Notes: generated from the sequence alone by a model not told the origin. Positions 34,371 to 42,021 are shown, counted from the stretch's first letter. The stretch is 64,000 nt of DNA from Lysinibacillus_B sp036662795 (GCF_036662795.1 NZ_JBAFWZ010000011.1:1-64000); one strand, 5' to 3'. Made by a program: numbers and translations.

Positions 34371-34519
34371 TATATTTCATCCCTTCAATTATATAGTCCC
34401 ATTACTATTATATCAATTTGAAGGAAAAAAGTAGCTATGTAAATTGCACAATTCAAAGGCAGTTTTGTTGTCACGTGCAAAACAGAATTGATATGATAGG
34501 AGAAAGGAAGGTGACTGTA

Positions 34520-34894
34520 ATGACTACCGAAAAAAGAGTAATTGTTTTAACAGAAGCGGCATCCTTTCAAATTAAAGAAATGATGACGCATAACGAAGAA
34601 GAAGGTTCTTACCTGCGTGTAGCAGTTCGTGGTGGCGGTTGCAGCGGATTATCATACGGTATGGCATTTGACGAACATAAAAACGAAGATGATTTCACAG
34701 ACGAACAGTTTGGTTTACAAATAGTTGTTTCTAAGGAAGACGCACCGATTTTAATGGGAACAAATATTGACTATAAGCAATCGCTCCTGGGCGGAGGCTT
34801 TACGATTGAGAATCCAAACGCAATTGCCTCATGTGGCTGCGGAACTTCATTTAAGGCACCTCAGCGCGAAGGAAATCCTGAGGTTTGTGATTAA
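34520..34894 (+). CDS. yutM: HesB/IscA-type Fe-S cluster assembly protein YutM
   Basis: 124 residues of the A-type carrier family, with the three conserved cysteines C41 (GGGCSGLSYG), C105 and C107 (ASCGCGTSF) that bind an Fe-S cluster or iron. ATG at 34520 follows GGAAGGTG; the frame is open back to 34418 but has no site there. A terminator follows. It is one of several Fe-S proteins clustered around the two NADH dehydrogenases. Confidence 0.92.
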   Translation: MTTEKRVIVLTEAASFQIKEMMTHNEEEGSYLRVAVRGGGCSGLSYGMAFDEHKNEDDFTDEQFGLQIVVSKEDAPILMGTNIDYKQSLLGGGFTIENPNAIASCGCGTSFKAPQREGNPEVCD

Positions 34895-34902
34895 CTAATG
34901 AG

Positions 34903-34928
34903 AGCTGCCGTCCTAATCGACGGTAGCT
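34903..34928 (+). terminator. Terminator of yutM
   Basis: AGCTGCCGTC and GACGGTAGCT around CTAATC, followed by TTTTTAATTG. Confidence 0.85.
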
Positions 34929-34947
34929 TTTTAATTGTTAAAACAAA

Positions 34948-34971
34948 AGGTCGCCCAACATTGGACGACCT
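34948..34971 (-). terminator. Terminator of yutJ
   Basis: AGGTCGTCCAA and TTGGGCGACCT (one wobble) around TG; minus strand continues TTTGTTTTAAC. Confidence 0.85.
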
Positions 34972-34983
34972 CTCACATTTATA

Positions 34984-36054
34984 TTAGTTATCGTTTTGAC
35001 GCTTATACATCCATAGAAGGCCTGATTTCATTAAACGTGCAATACGCCCTGTTACTGTTGTATCTGCTAAATGAACGAATCCTTGTTTTTTACCTAGGGA
35101 TCCCATGAATCCTTTTAATTTTATTTCTGGCATTTTATCTGGTAAAGACATGCCACTCCAACGAGTACGTAAAATCTTTACAACATGCTCTGCTTGTTCT
35201 TCAGCTAGCTGAGCTGTTGGAGGTAGCGTTGAAGATGCACAATCCCCAATGACAAACACATGCTCATCATCCTGTAATGTGAAATATTGTGTTACGATTG
35301 GGCGACCAAACTTATCCTTTTCCGCTTCCATATCACGAACGAGCTTTACAGGCTGAACCCCCGCTGTCCAAACAATGGCATCGACCTCTATCACTTGGTC
35401 ATGGTTATACAAGCGAGTTGGCTCCACCTTTGTAATGTTGGACTCGGCAATAACCTCTACATTATGTTTTATGAACCATGATTTTACGTAATTACTTAAC
35501 TTCTCTGGGAAATCTCGTAAGATACGAGGTGAACGGTCAAATAATTTAATTTTCAAGTCTGAACGGCTTTCACGAAGTTCACTCGCTAGCTCTATGCCAG
35601 ACAGTCCCGCGCCTACAATCCCTACTGTTGAACCAGGTGGTAAACCACATAGCTTTTCAAAGGTCGTACGTGACTTTGCGATTGTTTGAATACTGTATGT
35701 GTACTCCTCCGCACCGGGTACACCATGGTATTTGTCTTCACAACCTAAACCAATTACTAAATCATCATATGAAATTACTTCCCCATTTTCTAAAGAAACC
35801 GTTTTTTCTTCACGATCGATGCGAGAAATTTCCCCAAAAACAGTTTTTAACCGCGGATGTTCTGGAAATGATACACGTACTTCCTTATCAGTCGAAGTGC
35901 CTGCAGCTAATGCATAAAATTCTGTTTTTAAGCTATGAAATGGTGTTCTGTCTACTAAAATAATTTCTGTATCTTCTGGCAAATTGTTTGGTAATAAACG
36001 TAGTAAAATACGCATATTTCCGTACCCGCCGCCTAATAAAACTAATTTTTTCAT
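34984..36054 (-). CDS. yutJ: NADH dehydrogenase-like flavoprotein YutJ
   Basis: 356-residue NDH-2 family protein with LLGGGYGNMRI at 5-15 (FAD), GIVGAGLSGIELA near 145-157 (NADH) and HVFVIGDCASSTLPPTAQLA near 264-283 (FAD and quinone side). The C-terminal basic amphipathic stretch (RIARLMKSGLLWMYKR) suits membrane contact. Its role would be NADH oxidation to the quinone pool. A TTGTGA/TATACT promoter overlaps a Rex-type operator, so expression should rise when NADH accumulates. Orthologous to B. subtilis yutJ by position facing yuzB. ATG after AAAGGAGAGC. Confidence 0.88.
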   Translation of the reverse strand: MKKLVLLGGGYGNMRILLRLLPNNLPEDTEIILVDRTPFHSLKTEFYALAAGTSTDKEVRVSFPEHPRLKTVFGEISRIDREEKTVSLENGEVISYDDLVIGLGCEDKYHGVPGAEEYTYSIQTIAKSRTTFEKLCGLPPGSTVGIVGAGLSGIELASELRESRSDLKIKLFDRSPRILRDFPEKLSNYVKSWFIKHNVEVIAESNITKVEPTRLYNHDQVIEVDAIVWTAGVQPVKLVRDMEAEKDKFGRPIVTQYFTLQDDEHVFVIGDCASSTLPPTAQLAEEQAEHVVKILRTRWSGMSLPDKMPEIKLKGFMGSLGKKQGFVHLADTTVTGRIARLMKSGLLWMYKRQNDN

Positions 36055-36146
36055 AATGCTCTCCTTTAAAAATTATGTTCTGCTTATATCGTCTTTCAGC
36101 AAATACGCATTGTGTAATTGATTTGTTCACAAAGTATCCATAAATG

Positions 36147-36175
36147 AGTATAGCCTATTGTGAGATGTTTCACAA
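36147..36175 (-). promoter_or_regulatory. Sigma-A promoter of yutJ
   Basis: Minus strand: -35 TTGTGA (36170-36175), 17-base spacer, -10 TATACT (36147-36152). The -35 is the right arm of the first Rex-type operator. Confidence 0.6.
36158..36175. promoter_or_regulatory. Rex-type operator 1
   Basis: TTGTGAGATGTTTCACAA, an 18-bp dyad with one mismatch to the TTGTGAA-N4-TTCACAA pattern of the NADH-sensing repressor Rex. It overlaps the yutJ promoter. Confidence 0.75.
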
Positions 36176-36182
36176 TATCTTT

Positions 36183-36200
36183 TTGTGAAAGTTTTCACAA
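36183..36200. promoter_or_regulatory. Rex-type operator 2
   Basis: TTGTGAAAGTTTTCACAA is a perfect match to TTGTGAA-N4-TTCACAA. Its centre is 25 bases from that of operator 1, between the yutJ and yuzB promoters. Confidence 0.8.
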
Positions 36201-36212
36201 GAAATTGTTTCA

Positions 36213-36241
36213 TTGACGAATCTCTCAAATGAGAGTAGCAT
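36213..36241 (+). promoter_or_regulatory. Candidate sigma-A promoter of yuzB
   Basis: TTGACG (36213-36218), 17-base spacer, TAGCAT (36236-36241), 22 bases before the yuzB ATG. Operator 2 lies just upstream of its -35. Confidence 0.5.
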
Positions 36242-36263
36242 GACAATGAGTGAGGTGACCGAG

Positions 36264-36500
36264 ATGAATCCAATGGTTGAATTTTGCATAAGTAATTTAG
36301 CAAACGGTGCACAGGAAACGTATGAAGCACTTGAAAAAGATCCGAATATCGATGTTTTAGAATATGGCTGCTTAAGCTATTGTACAAAATGTGAAAACGC
36401 CTTTTATGCACTAGTAAACGGTGATATTGTCGAAGCGGATTCACCTGCTGAATTAACAAAAAAAATATATGACTATATTGAACAAAATCCAATGTGGTAA
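36264..36500 (+). CDS. yuzB: YuzB (DUF1450) cysteine-containing small protein
   Basis: 78 residues, the usual DUF1450 length. Conserved cysteines are C8 and the group C36, C40, C43 (YGCLSYCTKC), which could bind a metal or an Fe-S cluster. No signal or membrane segment. ATG at 36264 follows GAGGTGA at a good distance. It diverges from yutJ across the Rex-type operators, as the two genes are adjacent in B. subtilis. Function unknown; redox link inferred from regulation. Confidence 0.88.
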   Translation: MNPMVEFCISNLANGAQETYEALEKDPNIDVLEYGCLSYCTKCENAFYALVNGDIVEADSPAELTKKIYDYIEQNPMW

Positions 36501-36505
36501 CTCGT

Positions 36506-36527
36506 AACGCTAGTATGTGCTAGCGTT
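36506..36527 (+). terminator. Terminator of yuzB
   Basis: AACGCTAG and CTAGCGTT around TATGTG, followed by TTTTATTTC. Confidence 0.85.
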
Positions 36528-36654
36528 TTTTATTTCATTAATATTTGGGCATTTCCTTTGGTAGATTGCTTTAATCGGATGGTTAATGCACGAGAGATTG
36601 GAGTTTCCAAATGAGGGTTGGCATAGTTACACAAATGGCATGTAAAGTAGGCTG

Positions 36655-36900
36655 TCCGAATAAAAAAAGGAGCTATACGTACAAATGAACGGGCTAGCCG
36701 AACAAAAGAATGAGCTATACGCACAAATGCACTCCTTATCCGAACAAAAGAATGGGCCATACGCACAAAAGCCGACCTTATCCGCACAAATGAACACCCT
36801 ATCCGAACATAAGCAGACTATACGCACAAATGCACTCCTTATCCGAACAAAAGAATGGGCCATACGCACAAAAGCACACCCATCCGCACAAAACACTCAC
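36655..36900. repeat. 21-bp tandem repeat array, 12 units
   Basis: Units alternate mainly between TCCGAACAAAAGAATGGGC-type and TACGCACAAATGCACTCCT-type sequences, each 21 bases, with one 19-base and one 20-base unit. The invariant core is CG.ACAAA. All frames stay open for long spans because 21 is a multiple of three (heptads such as IRTKEWA), yet no frame has a ribosome site and the odd-length units break it. Non-coding is the better reading. Positions 36528-36654 hold nothing recognised. Confidence 0.8.
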
Positions 36901-36911
36901 TAAGCAAAAAA

Positions 36912-36936
36912 ACCGCGCTTTACAAGAAAGCACGGT
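36912..36936 (-). terminator. Terminator of yutF
   Basis: ACCGTGCTTT and AAAGCGCGGT (minus strand) around CTTGT, followed by TTTTTTTGC. It overlaps the last codons of yutF. Confidence 0.8.
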
Positions 36937-37687
36937 CTATCTCATCTAAGTTTTCTACCAGATAGGTTGGTTGAATAGGTTGTGTTTTTACAACCGCAGT
37001 AGGCGTCACACCCGTATTCACATGAATAGTCCTACAACCGAAGTTTATGCCGCATAAAATATCTGTATCATAATTATCGCCAACCATAATCAGGTCCTCA
37101 TTCGACAATCCATGCTCCTCTGCAATCATTTCAAGCATCGCAGGAGATGGTTTTCCGATAAATAACGGCTCTACACCAGCAACGTTACCAACCATGCGAA
37201 CAAAGGAACCGTTGCCTGGAAGGAAGCCTTGTTCGGTAGGGAATTTAATATCCTCATTCGTTCCAATAAGCTTTGCGCCGTTTTGAACGAGGATACAAGC
37301 TTTGCCAAGACGAGCATAATCAATCTTTCGATCAATACCCATAACAAGAACGTCGCCATGTTCATCATCTCTAACAGCGATTCCCTCATTTTCTAGTGCC
37401 GCCCGAATGCCATCTGAGCCTATTACTTGTACAACTGCTTCCTTATAATTCTTCACAATATACTTGGCTGTTGCTATTGCACTTGAATAAATATGTGTAA
37501 GAGGCGCATCAATCCCTACATCTTTTAAAGCCTGCTGCAGCTGCTGTGGTGTTTTGGAGGAATTATTCGTTATGTAAAACGGTTCATTCCCATCCTTCTG
37601 TAAGTTGTGAATAAATCGAATAGCAGAATCAATACCTGCCCTTCCACGGTAAACTGTACCGTCTAAATCAAAACAGTATGCATTCAT
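36920..37687 (-). CDS. yutF: HAD-family sugar/aryl phosphatase YutF (NagD-like)
   Basis: 255 residues of the HAD superfamily, NagD/p-nitrophenylphosphatase group. Motif I is DLDGTVYRG (7-15), motif II FYITNNSSKTP (about 36-46), the lysine motif IGKPSPAM near 177-184 and motif IV MVGDNYDTDI near 200-209. It is a cytosolic Mg2+-dependent phosphatase; physiological substrate unknown. It is followed on its 5' side by yutE with zero gap, forming a yutE-yutF pair. Confidence 0.9.
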   Translation of the reverse strand: MNAYCFDLDGTVYRGRAGIDSAIRFIHNLQKDGNEPFYITNNSSKTPQQLQQALKDVGIDAPLTHIYSSAIATAKYIVKNYKEAVVQVIGSDGIRAALENEGIAVRDDEHGDVLVMGIDRKIDYARLGKACILVQNGAKLIGTNEDIKFPTEQGFLPGNGSFVRMVGNVAGVEPLFIGKPSPAMLEMIAEEHGLSNEDLIMVGDNYDTDILCGINFGCRTIHVNTGVTPTAVVKTQPIQPTYLVENLDEIDRAFL

Positions 37688-38137
37688 TTACTGTTCCTCA
37701 GGTAAAAATGCCGATACAGGGCCTAGCTCATTCGTTACATAATCTTGAACCTTGCCTGGGAAAGCTTTAATTGCTGGTAAGCTTGCTGTTAGTACCGATA
37801 AAACTTCCTTATCATCTACGGCTATAAATTCACGTACGAGCATTTTACGTAAGCCGACAACTGCCTTTAATGGTGCATCCATTTCAGGTGTAATAACTTT
37901 TTCATCGACTAAAATATCGATAATATCCTCGTAGCTTCCTGGATCTCGCATAATAAAGCCATCAATCATTAGGTTCCCTACATCCATCATCGATTCCATC
38001 ATATTATGACCAATGCGTTGTAGCGCTAATTTTAAGATATCGTCCTTTAGCCAATTATCATTGCCTTCAAGCACTGCTATAAGGTCGTTTAAATGATTTA
38101 AGTTCAGTGTAATTTTGTTTCTATCTACGAAGTACAT
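37688..38137 (-). CDS. yutE: DUF86/HepT-like HEPN protein YutE with altered active site
   Basis: 149-residue helical protein of the DUF86 (HepT/HEPN) family. HepT toxins use an RX4HXY ribonuclease motif; here the matching place reads R97-KMLV-R102-E-F104 (LRKMLVREF), so the His is Arg and the Tyr is Phe. No MNT-type nucleotidyltransferase antitoxin is adjacent. This argues for a domesticated, non-toxic protein. ATG at 38137 follows GGAGG. It precedes yutF in one transcript, as in B. subtilis. Confidence 0.82.
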   Translation of the reverse strand: MYFVDRNKITLNLNHLNDLIAVLEGNDNWLKDDILKLALQRIGHNMMESMMDVGNLMIDGFIMRDPGSYEDIIDILVDEKVITPEMDAPLKAVVGLRKMLVREFIAVDDKEVLSVLTASLPAIKAFPGKVQDYVTNELGPVSAFLPEEQ

Positions 38138-38227
38138 AGAAAAGCCTCCAATCAATTGATAAAAGTTGATAGTGATTTCTTATCTATAGTAACATATTCT
38201 ATAGAATTGGAAGGAGCTTGTATCAAA

Positions 38228-38494
38228 ATGGAACGATTTTTCTTATATGATGATGTAGAAGATACAAAAACGCGCTTTGTCAGCTTTACAGGTAAAACGC
38301 AGCGATACGATTTAGCTATTTTACAAAGCAGCCGTTTTTTCGGTAAAGTACTCGTACTAGATATTCAGTTTGGCAGATTCGCTATTATTGGGCCAGATGA
38401 TGTAGAGGAGCCGGGCTATTTAGAGCATGCTTATAATCGTACTGAGGAAGAGGCAGCCGATTTACGTGAGTATTTAACAGAGCTTTTAGGATAG
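38228..38494 (+). CDS. DUF3055 family protein
   Basis: 88 residues, acidic, cytosolic, with two beta-rich segments (TRFVSFTGKTQRYDLAILQS, about 14-33; KVLVLDIQFGRFAIIGPDD, about 38-56) and a C-terminal helix. It matches the small DUF3055 family of Firmicutes, function unknown. The chosen ATG follows GGAAGGAG; the frame is open back to 38156 without a ribosome site. Divergent from yutE, with repeat family B directly after the stop. Confidence 0.75.
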   Translation: MERFFLYDDVEDTKTRFVSFTGKTQRYDLAILQSSRFFGKVLVLDIQFGRFAIIGPDDVEEPGYLEHAYNRTEEEAADLREYLTELLG

Positions 38495-38500
38495 GAAATG

Positions 38501-38641
38501 CGGAAGCGCCCTTTAGCCCCGACAGCTGGTTGCGAAAGGCTACTAGCGTCTTGTCACGCTTAGAGACTGTAGACCGCGAACTCGAGGGGCTGGGCGCCTG
38601 AGCTAGACACAGCGCAAGCGCCAAAAACTTATACTTTCTTA
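38501..38641 (+). repeat. Dispersed intergenic repeat, family B, middle copy
   Basis: It begins CGGAAGCGCCCTTTAGCCCC and ends AACTTATACTTTCTT. The arms GCGCCCTTTAGCCCCGA and CTCGAGGGGCTGGGCGC are complementary except in the spacer, giving a strong stem. A unique central part holds CGTCTTGTCACGCTTAGAG. Confidence 0.75.
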
Positions 38642-38646
38642 CACAA

Positions 38647-38683
38647 AAAAAGTGATTTCGGACAAAAGCCGAAATCACTTTTT
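38647..38683. terminator. Bidirectional terminator between DUF3055 gene and yutD
   Basis: AAAAGTGATTTCGG and CCGAAATCACTTTT form a perfect 14-bp stem around ACAAAAG, with A-run left and T-run right. Confidence 0.9.
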
Positions 38684-39007
38684 TTATTCTACCGGTTGAG
38701 CATTTTCATCAACCATTTCTACAATTTGTGGGGCTCTACCGATTTTTTTCACAATAAAATAGGCACAGCCGAAGTTACAGTATTCGTATAAATAATCCTG
38801 TAACGTACTAATTTTTGTATCGAACGTAGACTTTTGATTTCGATCATCAAAAAATCCTTTTAATCGAAGCTGACCGTAGCCCCAGTCACCCACGATATAA
38901 TCATAGCGCGATAGTATATCTGAATATCGGGCTAAAAAAACATCCTCTTTAAATCCGTCTCGTACATTTTCAATGATTTCATACTCATAGCCTTCCGCAA
39001 CTATCAT
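38684..39007 (-). CDS. yutD: YutD (DUF1027) family protein
   Basis: 107 residues; the segment SRYDYIVGDWGYGQLRLKGF (about 33-52) followed by the FFDDRNQ and STLQDYLYEYCNFGCAYF blocks is the DUF1027/YutD signature, including two cysteines near the C-terminus. Function unknown, widespread in Firmicutes. It lies between yutE/yutF and lipA, as in B. subtilis. ATG lies after GGAGG..GTGTACTT-type sequence. Confidence 0.85.
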   Translation of the reverse strand: MIVAEGYEYEIIENVRDGFKEDVFLARYSDILSRYDYIVGDWGYGQLRLKGFFDDRNQKSTFDTKISTLQDYLYEYCNFGCAYFIVKKIGRAPQIVEMVDENAQPVE

Positions 39008-39069
39008 AAGTACACCGCCACCCTCTTATCTACCATGTTCTATACATCGTTGATAATAAACTTAAATTT

Positions 39070-39990
39070 TTATGCTTCTGTTCGCATTAAACGTTCCTTT
39101 GCTGCTGCATTTACTTGCTCATCCGCATGATAACTACTACGAACTAATGGACCTGCTTCACAATGACTGAAGCCTTTTTCCATTGCAATTTTACGTAGCT
39201 TGCCAAACTCTAATGGCGAATAATATTTTTGTACTGGTAAATGCTTTTTCGTTGGCTGCAAATATTGTCCGATTGTCATAATATCTACATTATTCGCGCG
39301 TAAGTCATCCATTACCTCTAAAATTTCGTCCCATGTTTCCCCTAAGCCAATCATTAACGATGACTTTGTTGGAATATCCGGCTGCATTTCCTTTGCACGG
39401 CGTAAAAACTCAAGAGAGCGTTCATACTTTGCTTTTGCACGAACTCTTGGCGTTAAACGACGAACCGTTTCGATATTATGGTTTAAAATATCGGGTTTTG
39501 CATCCATTAATAACTGTAGATTTTCTTCAGTACCCCCTAAATCAGAAGGTAACACCTCAACAGAAGTGAATGGTGATTTACGACGGATAGCGCGTACTGT
39601 TTCGGCAAGCACCTCAGCTCCACCATCTTTTAAATCGTCACGTGCCACCATTGTGATGACAACATGCTTCAGCTCCATAATACTAACAGAATCTGCCACA
39701 CGCTCTGGTTCAGCTAAATCCAACTCATTCGGTAAGCCGGTTTTAACAGCACAAAAACGACAGGCACGTGTACAAATTGAGCCTAAAATCATCATTGTAG
39801 CTGTTCGACGTTCACCCCAGCATTCATGAATGTTTGGACAACGGGCTTCCTCACAAACAGTGTGAAGATTTTTTTCTCGCATTAGTTTTTTTAAGCCTTT
39901 ATATTCATCATTCGTGTTTAATTTTATTTTTAGCCAATCGGGTTTTCTTATATGTTCTTCTTTGTTGTTTGTAGGTTTACAAGATGTCAT
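39070..39990 (-). CDS. lipA: Lipoyl synthase
   Basis: 306-residue radical-SAM enzyme that inserts two sulfur atoms into protein-bound octanoate to make lipoyl groups. Auxiliary cluster cysteines are C46, C51 and C57 (CEEARCPNIHEC); the SAM cluster is C73, C77 and C80 (CTRACRFC); the serine of the C-terminal RSSYHA supports the auxiliary cluster. ATG at 39990 (MTSCK) has GATAAGGGGC upstream; the earlier in-frame ATG at 40020 has none. It depends on Fe-S supply, and yutI, yutM and suf genes lie nearby. Confidence 0.96.
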   Translation of the reverse strand: MTSCKPTNNKEEHIRKPDWLKIKLNTNDEYKGLKKLMREKNLHTVCEEARCPNIHECWGERRTATMMILGSICTRACRFCAVKTGLPNELDLAEPERVADSVSIMELKHVVITMVARDDLKDGGAEVLAETVRAIRRKSPFTSVEVLPSDLGGTEENLQLLMDAKPDILNHNIETVRRLTPRVRAKAKYERSLEFLRRAKEMQPDIPTKSSLMIGLGETWDEILEVMDDLRANNVDIMTIGQYLQPTKKHLPVQKYYSPLEFGKLRKIAMEKGFSHCEAGPLVRSSYHADEQVNAAAKERLMRTEA

Positions 39991-40105
39991 GAAAATTCGC
40001 CCCTTATCAATTTCGACCATATAGTATAGTACATACCTGTTGTCAATGTATCATATATCTATGCTAGCAACAACTAACTTTCATTTGTCAATCATACAAT
40101 TTTCT

Positions 40106-40852
40106 TTACTCATATGGAACAGGCACCTCAAGCGATGGCTGTACACCATCTCCACCATTCGTATAAATATGCGGCACTCTTCCACTAACAAGACCCATCG
40201 CTACCGGAATGTTTTGCTCGACTGTCGCAGATTCACTTGCAAATGGGACAATAATTTGAACATTGACTTCTAAATGAATATATACCTCTACCCTTGCATT
40301 ATTAATGCCGAACTCCTCTATTGAAGATTCAACGTCGCTATGAACGTTCCCAATAATATGAAAGCGAATCGGAATTTTAGGTCCTAGATTTCCTATTATA
40401 GGTAAATTCAACACTTGCCCTAGCGGCACGAAAAATACAATACCATCTCCCGCCTCCATTTTCCCTACATCATATTCTACATTTTCTAAATTCGGTAAAC
40501 GAGATAAATCACCGTTTTCTGCCTGCTCTAAATATTCTTTTACGAGTGTTGTCGTTTCTGCCCGAACTCGATTAATTATTTCTGTATTAAATTTTACAGC
40601 AATCATTTCACTTTCACCGGGAGGTAATTCCTCAATAATTTCATTAATATCTAGCACTTTGGTCGTTCGTGCATCAATTGCCTTACTCACAACATACGAA
40701 GCTATTTTATGTGTTTGCACATGAGCATAATCTAGATAAACCGGCATTAAACGACTATTTATAAAATAAATGGTCAGTAGAATCATCACGAATAAACTAA
40801 CTAGCAGCAATGAAAATTTCGATGATTTTCTGCTTCGCTGCCGAAATCGCAT
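40106..40852 (-). CDS. yunB: Sporulation protein YunB
   Basis: 248 residues with one N-terminal membrane helix (about 15-34) and a long extracytoplasmic region. The block with LPIIGNLGPKIPIRFHIIGN (near 145-164) and the following VEVYIHLEVNVQIIVPFASE matches YunB. In B. subtilis yunB is a sigma-E-controlled gene needed for efficient sporulation. ATG at 40852 follows ACGGAGACC; the GTG at 40894 lies inside the terminator hairpin of the gene upstream and is rejected. No sigma-E promoter could be confirmed by eye. Confidence 0.85.
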   Translation of the reverse strand: MRFRQRSRKSSKFSLLLVSLFVMILLTIYFINSRLMPVYLDYAHVQTHKIASYVVSKAIDARTTKVLDINEIIEELPPGESEMIAVKFNTEIINRVRAETTTLVKEYLEQAENGDLSRLPNLENVEYDVGKMEAGDGIVFFVPLGQVLNLPIIGNLGPKIPIRFHIIGNVHSDVESSIEEFGINNARVEVYIHLEVNVQIIVPFASESATVEQNIPVAMGLVSGRVPHIYTNGGDGVQPSLEVPVPYE

Positions 40853-40880
40853 TTTTGGTCTCCGTCTTGAGAACAAAAAA

Positions 40881-40913
40881 ATCCCCCTGCTCACATAATA
40901 TGAGCAAGGAGAT
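40881..40913 (-). terminator. Terminator of the HD-GYP gene
   Basis: Minus strand ATCTCCTTGCTCA and TGAGCAGGGGGAT form a 13-bp stem with one mismatch around TATTATG, followed by TTTTTTTG. Confidence 0.9.
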
Positions 40914-40917
40914 TGTA

Positions 40918-42021
40918 CTATTCGACATAAGCAACGTATTCTGTTTCAATTTTGTCGATACGAAGCGCTGGATGATCCGCTAGATTAATTTCATATGTGG
41001 CGTCTAAAAGTACATTTTCCACTTCGAATATTCGTACTAACGGACACTCTGGTTGACTATTATTTTGCTTTGAAACAATTCCACGTCGTCCATCCGATAA
41101 TAACAACACCGTACCATTCGGATAATGAATGATACTACGCTTTAATGCTTCAACAACTTTTTCACTATAAATCGTCCCGCTACCTGCTTCAATAATGGCT
41201 ATTCCTTGTGAAGGTAGCAGCTTTTCGCGGTAAACACGGTTCGACGTAACAGCATCAAAAACATCAGCTACACCGATGATTTTAGCAAAAGGATGAATCT
41301 CAAAATCTACTAGCCCTCGAGGATAGCCGCTTCCATCAAGACGCTCATGATGCTGGAAGGCACAATGAGCAACGAGCAACGAGATGGAATGTAAATTACG
41401 CAACAAGTCAAAGCCAAACTTTGCATGCTGCTTCATCAAATCATATTCCTCTGTCGTTAATCGACCTGGCTTTAATAAAATTTCTGTTGGAATAAGTAAT
41501 TTACCAACATCATGTAGCATTGCCCCAATCCCTATTAAACGTAAATCCTCGTAGGCATAGCCCATTTCCTTTGCAATCGCAATCGAATAAAGGGTTACCT
41601 GGAAGGAATGATGGTATAAGTATTCATCATATAAATAGGCATCTGTTAATACAGTTAATATCTCTTCACTTTCTAGAATGGAGTCTAATAAGCCCTCTAT
41701 TATTCCACCGATCACCTTTGATTGTTGATCAAGGACATAGGAGGCCTGTGTTGGCTCAGCTTTTTTCACCGCATTAAATGATTTAGTAATATTATGTACT
41801 GTCCGTGTTCTAACCTGATGTGAGATTGTTTCTTCGATTTCAATTCCCTCGGCAATCTTATCTTCAATATAAATATAATGAATATTCAATTGCTTCAGTC
41901 GGTTAATAATATGATCTGATACTTCTACGCCCTTTTGTAAAAGAGGATGGCCTGCCTCGTTCCAAATCGTCCTTCCAACGACCATCCCTTCTTTAAGGAC
42001 ATTTAATGATATTAGTCGCAT
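40918..42021 (-). CDS. HD-GYP cyclic-di-GMP phosphodiesterase
   Basis: 367 residues: an N-terminal regulatory region (about 1-120) of the kind found in Bacillus HD-GYP proteins, then an HD-GYP domain (about 125-300). The active-site motifs are intact: LHDVGKLLIP (HD), the downstream His residues in AHCAFQHHERLDGSGYP and KIIGVADVFDAVTS. It should cleave c-di-GMP. ATG at 42021 (MRLISLN) is chosen by the family's usual N-terminus (LNVLKEGMVVGRTI); its ribosome site is weak. The frame is open back to 42186, overlapping yunD, which is unlikely to be used. Confidence 0.88.
   Translation of the reverse strand: MRLISLNVLKEGMVVGRTIWNEAGHPLLQKGVEVSDHIINRLKQLNIHYIYIEDKIAEGIEIEETISHQVRTRTVHNITKSFNAVKKAEPTQASYVLDQQSKVIGGIIEGLLDSILESEEILTVLTDAYLYDEYLYHHSFQVTLYSIAIAKEMGYAYEDLRLIGIGAMLHDVGKLLIPTEILLKPGRLTTEEYDLMKQHAKFGFDLLRNLHSISLLVAHCAFQHHERLDGSGYPRGLVDFEIHPFAKIIGVADVFDAVTSNRVYREKLLPSQGIAIIEAGSGTIYSEKVVEALKRSIIHYPNGTVLLLSDGRRGIVSKQNNSQPECPLVRIFEVENVLLDATYEINLADHPALRIDKIETEYVAYVE

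Noticed and set aside
36655..36900. CRISPR array
   Set aside because: The repeat is contiguous with no unique spacers, the units diverge, and no cas gene is in the window.
36685..36903. 72-residue coding frame across the tandem array, and frames on the opposite strand
   Set aside because: No ribosome site; openness follows from a repeat length divisible by three; units of 19 and 20 bases shift the frame; the peptide is pure low complexity.
40853..40894. GTG start giving YunB 14 extra residues
   Set aside because: That GTG is inside the terminator hairpin of the upstream HD-GYP gene; ATG at 40852 has its own ribosome site.
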